Shown in pieces: positions 7,002 through 11,951 of a stretch of 11,951 bases of DNA. The DNA is from Acidobacteriota bacterium (lineage in GTDB: Bacteria > Acidobacteriota > Terriglobia > UBA7540), in contig QHZK01000149.1 of the NCBI GenBank assembly GCA_003224635.1, positions 1 through 11,951 of the forward strand, in the 5' to 3' direction. Below the pieces are notes generated by a model. That model was given only the letters and a program-made list of their open reading frames with translations. It searched no databases and was not told where the DNA came from. Both the position numbers and the translations under genes were made by a program. Positions within the stretch are counted from its first letter, which is position 1; every line of letters begins with the position of its first letter.

Positions 7002-7130
7002 ATGGTCGAAGACGACGCGCTTGTAGCGGGGTACCGCGAAATGGCCGCTGATTCGGATCGAGAACGCGAGGCCGAGGAGTGGTGCGAAGGGTTAATTGCT
7101 GATTGTGACGTTCAGCCTTTCGACACTTAA
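7002..7130 (+). CDS. Small antitoxin-like ORF (orphan), 42 aa
   Basis: A 42-aa acidic ORF that starts 1 base after the atpA stop, with AAGG 9 bases upstream (6989-6992, inside the atpA end). The core, ALVAGYREMAADSDREREAE followed by EWCEGLIAD, resembles the small antitoxins (YREMAxDxxREAEALEW type) that usually precede MazF- or PIN-type toxin genes. That is family recall, not a search result. No toxin gene follows: the next 270 bases hold a MITE-like repeat, whose left end overlaps the stop codon of this ORF. The final residues (CDVQPFDT) may therefore be altered from the original end. The ORF may be an orphan antitoxin, a decayed toxin-antitoxin pair, or a domesticated gene co-expressed with ATP synthase. 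Existence as a translated gene is plausible but unproven. Confidence 0.5.
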   Translation: MVEDDALVAGYREMAADSDREREAEEWCEGLIADCDVQPFDT

Positions 7131-7330
7131 CAGGTTGCTGGAAAAGCCTTGCAGCCTGCCATTCTGAGCCCTTCGCTTGTCATTCTGAGCGAAGCGAAGA
7201 ATCTCAATATTTCGAGCCCAGGGTAAACTCCGCGAAAGAATCCAGCATTTGCGAAGCAAGCAAATACGGAGATCCTTGGTCGCCTACGGCTCCTCGGGAT
7301 GACAGTTTCGAGTGTTTTCAGCAGCCCGTT
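7129..7330. mobile_element. MITE-like element (no transposase) between atpA and atpG
   Basis: This stretch of about 200 bases is bounded by imperfect terminal inverted repeats: left 7129-7145 (AACAGGTTGCTGGAAAA) and right 7314-7330, whose reverse complement is AACGGGCTGCTGAAAAC (13 of 17 match). A second, inner pair begins TGTCATTCTGAGC at 7178 and ends GGGATGACA at 7304, with ATCTC/GAGAT inside it. CATTCTGAGC occurs twice (7160-7169 and 7181-7190), and CTTCGCT/AGCGAAG (7171-7177/7188-7194) makes a hairpin. The GTCATTCTGAGCGAAGCGAAGAATC wording is common in dispersed repeats of soil-bacterial genomes. It encodes nothing plausible and must depend on a transposase elsewhere, if still mobile. 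Confidence 0.65.
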
Positions 7331-7336
7331 CGACTC

Positions 7337-7377
7337 TCGACTGAACCGTGCCCAACGTCTTCGATCTCCGGCGGCGC
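7337..7377 (+). pseudogene. Vestigial duplicate of the atpG 5' end
   Basis: The stretch 7348-7377 reads GTG then codons for PNVFDLRRR, against MPNVLDLRRR at the start of atpG (7629-7658). Of those 30 bases 26 are identical, and the match extends upstream through TCGACT(G)AACC (7337-7347 versus 7618-7628). After the tenth codon the frames diverge and the copy stops at 7405, within the next gene. It looks like a broken first copy of the atpG start left behind when the intervening 67-aa gene came to lie in front of atpG, or the trace of a local duplication. Confidence 0.6.
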
Positions 7378-7387
7378 GCGACGGCGC

Positions 7388-7394
7388 AAGGAGG
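7388..7394 (+). promoter_or_regulatory. Ideal Shine-Dalgarno for the 67-aa gene
   Basis: AAGGAGG lies 5 bases before ATG 7400. It is one of the two best ribosome sites in the window. By contrast atpG and atpC have no recognisable site. It fixes the start of the small gene and suggests strong translation. Confidence 0.75.
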
Positions 7395-7399
7395 CTGCC

Positions 7400-7603
7400 A
7401 TGCATGACTGGATGACGTGGGTTGGACAAGGGCTCCCCATGCTGTTCCTGCTGGCTTTTTGGGTTTATTTTATGTGGCGTATGAAGAAGACTAGCGGCGG
7501 ATGGTGGGGAGTACAGCGGCGACAGACCGAATTGCTCGAGCAGGAGATTGAACTGTTCCGCCAGACGAACGAGCTCCTGAAGAAACTGGTGGCCACCCGG
7601 TAG
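7400..7603 (+). CDS. Small single-pass membrane protein with coiled-coil tail, within the atp operon
   Basis: A 67-aa protein of unknown function. Residues about 10-27 (QGLPMLFLLAFWVYFMWR) form a Trp/Phe/Tyr-rich transmembrane helix. A basic, Gly/Trp linker (MKKTSGGWWGVQRRQ) follows, then an amphipathic helix or coiled coil (about 42-64) with Leu/Ile at heptad spacing (TELLEQEIELFRQTNELLKKL). Topology is probably N-out/C-in by the positive-inside rule. It is unlike AtpI or AtpZ, which have two TM helices, but shares the TM-plus-coil plan of a miniature b subunit. Similar short 'RQ(T/L)ELLE...LLK' proteins occur widely as uncharacterised membrane proteins. It sits between atpA and atpG, where most bacteria have nothing. 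The excellent Shine-Dalgarno and clean reading frame argue that it is a functional gene. A role in ATP synthase assembly or regulation is speculation from location. Confidence 0.78.
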   Translation: MHDWMTWVGQGLPMLFLLAFWVYFMWRMKKTSGGWWGVQRRQTELLEQEIELFRQTNELLKKLVATR

Positions 7604-7623
7604 TTGACTTTCAACTTTCGACT
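7604..7623 (+). repeat. Second copy of the 20-base sequence found upstream of atpA
   Basis: TTGACTTTCAACTTTCGACT lies right after the stop of the 67-aa gene and 5 bases before atpG. It matches 5396-5415 (upstream of atpA) at 18 of 20 positions and takes the place where a ribosome site would be expected. Confidence 0.6.
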
Positions 7624-7628
7624 AACCC

Positions 7629-8501
7629 ATGCCCAACGTTCTCGATCTCCGGCGCCGCATTCGCTCGGTAAAGAGCACTCAGCAGATCACCCGCGCCATG
7701 AAGATGGTGGCGGCGGCCCGCCTGCGGCGCGCGCAGGAGCGCGTCATCAGCGCCCGCCCCTACGCCGACCAGATGCTGGCCGTGCTCTCGAGCGTCGCCG
7801 CTCGCATTGAGCGGACCGAGCAGCCGATTCATCCGCTGCTCGCCGAGCGGCCGGTGAAGAAGCTCTTGCTCGTATTGATTACTTCGGACCGCGGACTTGC
7901 CGGGGCTTTTAGCGCGAACCTGATCCGGGCCGCCCAGTACTATCTCTCCAGCCACCGGGGCCAGGGCCGCGAAGCCTTTCTGATCGCGGGCGGCCGGAAG
8001 GGGCGCGACTTCTTTCGCCGGCGCCCCGTCTCGATGATCGGCGAGTACGTCAAGTTCTTCGGCCGGCGCCTCGAGTTCTCTCACGCGCAGGAACTTGCCG
8101 CGCGCATCATCGAGCTTTACACCAATGAGTCGGTGGACGCGGCGGACTTCATCTACAACGAGTCCAAGTCCGTCATGACCCAGCGCGTGAGGGTGGAGCG
8201 CTTTCTGCCGGTCAAGCGGCTTGAGCCCGGGAAGGGAGAGCCGCCGATCGACTATATCTACGAGCAGCCGCCGGCGGAGATCTTCAAGGCCCTGCTACCG
8301 CACTACGTTGAGACTGAAGTCTATCGGGCGCTCGTCGAGTCGCAGGCGGCGGAGTTCGCGGCGCGCATGACGGCCATGGATGCCGCCACCAATAACGCCC
8401 GCGAGCTGATCGACACTCTGACGCTGCACCTGAATCGCGTGCGCCAGGCGGCAATCACCAAGGAGATCATTGAGATCGTGAGCGGCGCGTCGGCGGAATA
8501 A
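7629..8501 (+). CDS. atpG: F-type ATP synthase subunit gamma (central rotor shaft)
   Basis: A 290-aa gamma subunit, normal length. The N-terminal helix has the conserved LRRRIRSVKSTQQITRAMKM, continuing VAAARLRRAQ (about 7-36). The Rossmann-like middle includes LITSDRGLAGAFSANL (83-98), matching the family SDRGLCGGFN, where the usual Cys and Gly are Ala here. The C-terminal helix MDAATNNARELIDTLTLHLN, then RVRQAAITKEIIEI (about 250-283), pairs with the N-terminal helix to form the shaft turning inside alpha3beta3. It has no visible Shine-Dalgarno: the bases before ATG 7629 are a repeat shared with the atpA leader. Translation may depend on coupling to the 67-aa gene ending 25 bases upstream. 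A degenerate duplicate of its first ten codons lies 281 bases upstream. Confidence 0.97.
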   Translation: MPNVLDLRRRIRSVKSTQQITRAMKMVAAARLRRAQERVISARPYADQMLAVLSSVAARIERTEQPIHPLLAERPVKKLLLVLITSDRGLAGAFSANLIRAAQYYLSSHRGQGREAFLIAGGRKGRDFFRRRPVSMIGEYVKFFGRRLEFSHAQELAARIIELYTNESVDAADFIYNESKSVMTQRVRVERFLPVKRLEPGKGEPPIDYIYEQPPAEIFKALLPHYVETEVYRALVESQAAEFAARMTAMDAATNNARELIDTLTLHLNRVRQAAITKEIIEIVSGASAE

Positions 8502-8508
8502 AGCAGTT

Positions 8509-8567
8509 GTCAGTCCGTCAGTATTTCAGTTTTTGACTGACGAACTGACGAACTGACTTACTGACGA
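8509..8567. repeat. 8-bp tandem array with inverted partner between atpG and atpD
   Basis: Four tandem copies of an 8-base unit occupy 8536-8567: ACTGACGA, ACTGACGA, ACTGACTT, ACTGACGA. The 14 bases at 8509-8522 (GTCAGTCCGTCAGT) are the reverse complement of 8536-8549 with one mismatch, so the array can fold into a hairpin with a 13-base loop containing a T-run. The 8-bp period and lack of spacers exclude CRISPR. Confidence 0.7.
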
Positions 8568-8597
8568 ACCAGAGCCGAAAACTCGACTGTTTCCAAG

Positions 8598-8602
8598 AAA
8601 GG
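8598..8602 (+). promoter_or_regulatory. Shine-Dalgarno deciding the atpD start
   Basis: AAAGG ends immediately before ATG 8603 but lies 6 bases before ATG 8609. Normal spacing therefore favours the second ATG, giving MEAIKVGKV as the beta N terminus. Confidence 0.6.
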
Positions 8603-8608
8603 ATGAAC

Positions 8609-10051
<1,443 letters not shown>

Positions 10052-10055
10052 CTAC

Positions 10056-10104
10056 TGTAGCGGCGATGTCCTCATCGCCGCAATCGCCGGCGGGGACACC
10101 GGCG
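10056..10104 (+). repeat. Double-hairpin REP-like element between atpD and atpC
   Basis: It starts with TGTAGCGGCG (10056-10065), shared with the element before atpA. Hairpin 1 is a 9-bp stem GCGGCGATG/CATCGCCGC (10060-10068/10073-10081) with loop TCCT. Hairpin 2 is CGCCGG/CCGGCG (10085-10090/10099-10104). There is no T-tract, so it is not a classic terminator. It could modulate the beta to epsilon ratio by protecting or attenuating the mRNA. Confidence 0.65.
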
Positions 10105-10141
10105 CAGACGGACGGCAATGGCCCGATGACTCAATTCTCAA

Positions 10142-10588
10142 ATGGCCGAATCCTTGCCAACTCGGATTGAGCTCGAGCTGGTCACGCCGGAGCGGCCAGT
10201 GGTCCGCGGCCCCGTCATTAGCGTGTCGCTGCCGGGCAAGGAAGGGTACCTCGGCATCCTGCCCGGACACGCTCCCCTGCTTTCCGAACTCAAGCCCGGC
10301 GAGCTTTCCTACACCCAGGACGGCGCGACCCATTATGTCGCCGTGAGCTGGGGCTTTGCGGAAGTGCTCCCCGACCGGGTGATCGTCCTCGTCCACACCT
10401 CAGAGCGGGCCGAGGAGATCGACCGAGAGCGCGCTCAACGAGCCAGACAGCGGGCGGAGGAGCGCTTGGGCAAAACTTCCGACACCGAGATCGATCGCGA
10501 GCGCGCCCAGGCCGCGCTCGAGCGGGCCATGGCTCGCCTGGAGGCCGCTGGCAAGACATCAAGCGCTCAGCAGTCGAATCGGCTGTAA
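10142..10588 (+). CDS. atpC: F-type ATP synthase subunit epsilon
   Basis: A 148-aa epsilon subunit at the foot of the rotor, linking gamma to the c-ring and able to inhibit ATP hydrolysis. The N-terminal beta-sandwich (about 6-88) has LELVTPERPVV, the diagnostic GYLGILPGHAPLLSELKPGEL (35-55), and a GFAEVLPDRVIVLVHTSERAEEID strand and turn. The C-terminal helical hairpin (about 90-140) is long and highly charged (Glu/Arg/Ala-rich, ERAQRARQRAEERLGK and DRERAQAALERAMARLEA), slightly longer than in many bacteria, followed by a polar tail. No Shine-Dalgarno is visible before ATG 10142. It is the last atp gene; the next gene starts 52 bases downstream with its own strong ribosome site. Confidence 0.95.
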   Translation: MAESLPTRIELELVTPERPVVRGPVISVSLPGKEGYLGILPGHAPLLSELKPGELSYTQDGATHYVAVSWGFAEVLPDRVIVLVHTSERAEEIDRERAQRARQRAEERLGKTSDTEIDRERAQAALERAMARLEAAGKTSSAQQSNRL

Positions 10589-10625
10589 TATCGGGGCCTA
10601 ACCGACTTTCGGGGTGTCTCTACCC

Positions 10626-10632
10626 GAGGAGG
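10626..10632 (+). promoter_or_regulatory. Shine-Dalgarno of the gamma-glutamyltransferase-family gene
   Basis: GAGGAGG lies 8 bases before ATG 10641. It fixes the start and places the signal peptide at the very N terminus. No separate promoter or clear terminator is evident in the 52 bases after atpC, so read-through from the atp operon is possible. Confidence 0.75.
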
Positions 10633-10640
10633 TCTCTCAG

Positions 10641-11951
10641 ATGACCAATCTTCTGTGCCTGCTTCAGAAGTCGCTGTTCATCGTGATGGCGGTGAGTGTG
10701 CTGTTCCCCGGTATCGAGAGCGAGGCTCAGACGTTGAAGCCGCTCGTGGCCGGGAAGCGAGGCGTGGTTGCCGCGGGACACGCGCTGGTGGCGGAGGCGG
10801 GGCTGCGCATCCTCGAAAAAGGCGGCAACGCTGTGGACGCGGGAGTGGCTACCGTCTTTGCGGCGTCAGTGATCGAAATGGGAAGCTTCGGCTCGGGAGG
10901 GGAATGCCCGATTCTGATCAAGCTGAAGGATGGCCCGGTAATGGCCATCAACGGCGCCGGGATCGCGCCCGAGCTTGCCACGGTCGAGTATTACGAGAGC
11001 CTGAAGCCCGACGATCCGCGGCGGGTGGCCGTCGGCACGATCCGAAATGGTCATGCGGGCATTATTCCTTCTTTTGGCCCGCTGAGCGCGATTGTGCCGA
11101 GCGCGGTGGGCTCGCTCCTGGCCGCGCTCGAAAATTACGGGAGCATGAGCTTTGCCGAAGTCGTCCAGCCGGCGATTGAGCTTGCCCAGGGCTTTCCCCT
11201 CGATGCCCGCCTGGCACACGCTTTCGCCGCGTCCGTGCCGGTATTCGAAAAGTGGCCAGACACCAAGAAGGTGTACATGCCGGACGGGCGCCTGCCCAAG
11301 GAGGGAGAGATCTTCGCGCAAGCCGACCTCGCTCGCACCTTTCAAAGCATGGCCGAGGCGGAGGAGCGGAATTCGAGCCGCGGCCGCGCGGCGGGCATCG
11401 AGGCGGTGCGCGACTATTTTTATCGAGGTCCGGTGGCGAAGCGCATCGGCGACTTCTGCAAGCAGGCCGGGTGCCTGCTCCGCGAAGGCGATTTCGCCGC
11501 CTACCGCGCCAAGGTCGAGCAACCCCTGACGACCAACTATCGCGGCGTGGATGTTTATAAGGTGGGCTTCTGGAGCCAATCCCCGGTGTTTCTCGCCAAC
11601 CTGAACCTGCTCGAGGGCTTTGATCTGAAGTCGATGGGGCACAACTCTGCTGCCTACGTGCACACGGTGGTCGAGGCCATGAAGCTTGGCTATGCCGATC
11701 GCGACGCCTATTACGGCGACCCGGAATTCAGCAAGCCCCCTCTACAGCTTATTTCCAAGGAGTACGCGCGCGTCCGGCGGGCGCTGATCAATCCGCAGAT
11801 GGCCTCGGCGGACCACATCCCGGGCGACCCCGAGCGTATGCAGCCGCGCGCGACGGTGGAGTTCGCGCGCTCGCGCCTTCGCGAGCGGAACGGCGAGCAC
11901 CAGGACACCACCTGCGTGAACGTCATCGACAAGTCCGGCAACATGTTTTCG
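10641..11951 (+). CDS. Gamma-glutamyltransferase-family protein, secreted (3' end outside window)
   Basis: The first 437 codons of an Ntn-hydrolase of the gamma-glutamyltranspeptidase family. These are made as a precursor that cleaves itself before a threonine, which then acts as the nucleophile on gamma-glutamyl or related amides. A signal peptide (basic LLQKS, hydrophobic core about 11-23, probable cleavage near ESEA-Q) sends it to the periplasm. Family signposts are GHALVAEAGLRILEKGGNAV (46-65), GSFGSGGECPILI (81-93, for GxGGGGFM), PSAVGSLLAALENYGSMSFAEVVQPAIELA, and MKLGYADRDAYYGDP. The processing site is in DTTCVNVIDKSGN, predicted nucleophile Thr423. Unusually, the DFRExAP motif whose arginine holds the gamma-glutamyl carboxylate in the classic enzymes reads INGAGIAP here (103-110), so a standard glutathione substrate is doubtful. 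It may be a YwrD-like or acylase-like member. The small subunit is not in the window. Confidence 0.92.
   Translation, partial: MTNLLCLLQKSLFIVMAVSVLFPGIESEAQTLKPLVAGKRGVVAAGHALVAEAGLRILEKGGNAVDAGVATVFAASVIEMGSFGSGGECPILIKLKDGPVMAINGAGIAPELATVEYYESLKPDDPRRVAVGTIRNGHAGIIPSFGPLSAIVPSAVGSLLAALENYGSMSFAEVVQPAIELAQGFPLDARLAHAFAASVPVFEKWPDTKKVYMPDGRLPKEGEIFAQADLARTFQSMAEAEERNSSRGRAAGIEAVRDYFYRGPVAKRIGDFCKQAGCLLREGDFAAYRAKVEQPLTTNYRGVDVYKVGFWSQSPVFLANLNLLEGFDLKSMGHNSAAYVHTVVEAMKLGYADRDAYYGDPEFSKPPLQLISKEYARVRRALINPQMASADHIPGDPERMQPRATVEFARSRLRERNGEHQDTTCVNVIDKSGNMFS

Noticed and set aside
5417..7003. 528-codon open frame antisense to atpA
   Set aside because: Typical mirror ORF from GC-rich codon bias opposite a highly conserved gene; its translation is His/Arg/Asp-rich with no recognisable domain.
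7131..7399. A toxin gene partner for the antitoxin-like ORF
   Set aside because: No reading frame of MazF or PIN type on either strand; the region is accounted for by the MITE-like repeat and the atpG relic.
8536..8567. Possible CRISPR-like array before atpD
   Set aside because: Units are 8 bp and contiguous with no spacers; no cas genes nearby.
10589..10640. Possible terminator or promoter between atpC and the gamma-glutamyltransferase-family gene
   Set aside because: Only weak 4-5 bp stems (TCGGG/CCCGA) without a T-run, and no convincing -35/-10 pair.

Overview
GC-rich bacterial DNA, most likely from an uncultivated Acidobacteriota. This is an inference from gene style (a split ATP synthase operon with b' and b, an atpF with a secretion-signal-like N terminus), codon use, and the many REP-like and MITE-like intergenic repeats. 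No rRNA or other direct taxonomic marker is present. All supported genes are on the + strand.

Region 1 (1-2049) is an envelope-transport neighbourhood. It holds the 3' part of a LolD/MacB-type ABC ATPase, a REP-like palindrome cluster, a one-TM protein of unknown function, and a LolA-like periplasmic lipoprotein-carrier homologue. The start codon of the LolA-like gene lies in the loop of an imperfect inverted repeat. Region 2 (2209-3294) is a single radical SAM protein with extra C-terminal cysteines (SPASM-like).

Region 3 (about 3427-10588) is an F-type ATP synthase operon. A good sigma-70-type promoter at 3427-3456 is followed by atpF' (b'), atpF (b), atpH (delta), atpA (alpha), atpG (gamma), atpD (beta) and atpC (epsilon). 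Subunits a and c (atpB, atpE) are absent, so the operon is split and they must lie elsewhere. The first three genes are tightly packed. Every junction from atpH onward carries a different repeat: a long TCGAAAGT-type dyad plus a REP-like palindrome before atpA; a MITE-like element between atpA and atpG; an 8-bp tandem array before atpD; and two hairpins before atpC. The atpA-atpG junction is the most unusual part of the window. In order it has a 42-aa antitoxin-like ORF one base after atpA, the MITE-like element, a vestigial duplicate of the atpG 5' end, and a well-formed 67-aa TM-plus-coiled-coil gene with an ideal Shine-Dalgarno. The intact atpG follows.

Region 4 (10641 to the window end) is the first 437 codons of a secreted gamma-glutamyltransferase-family Ntn-hydrolase. 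It keeps the autoprocessing threonine but lacks the usual substrate-binding arginine motif.

No tRNA, rRNA, CRISPR array, integrase or transposase gene was seen.
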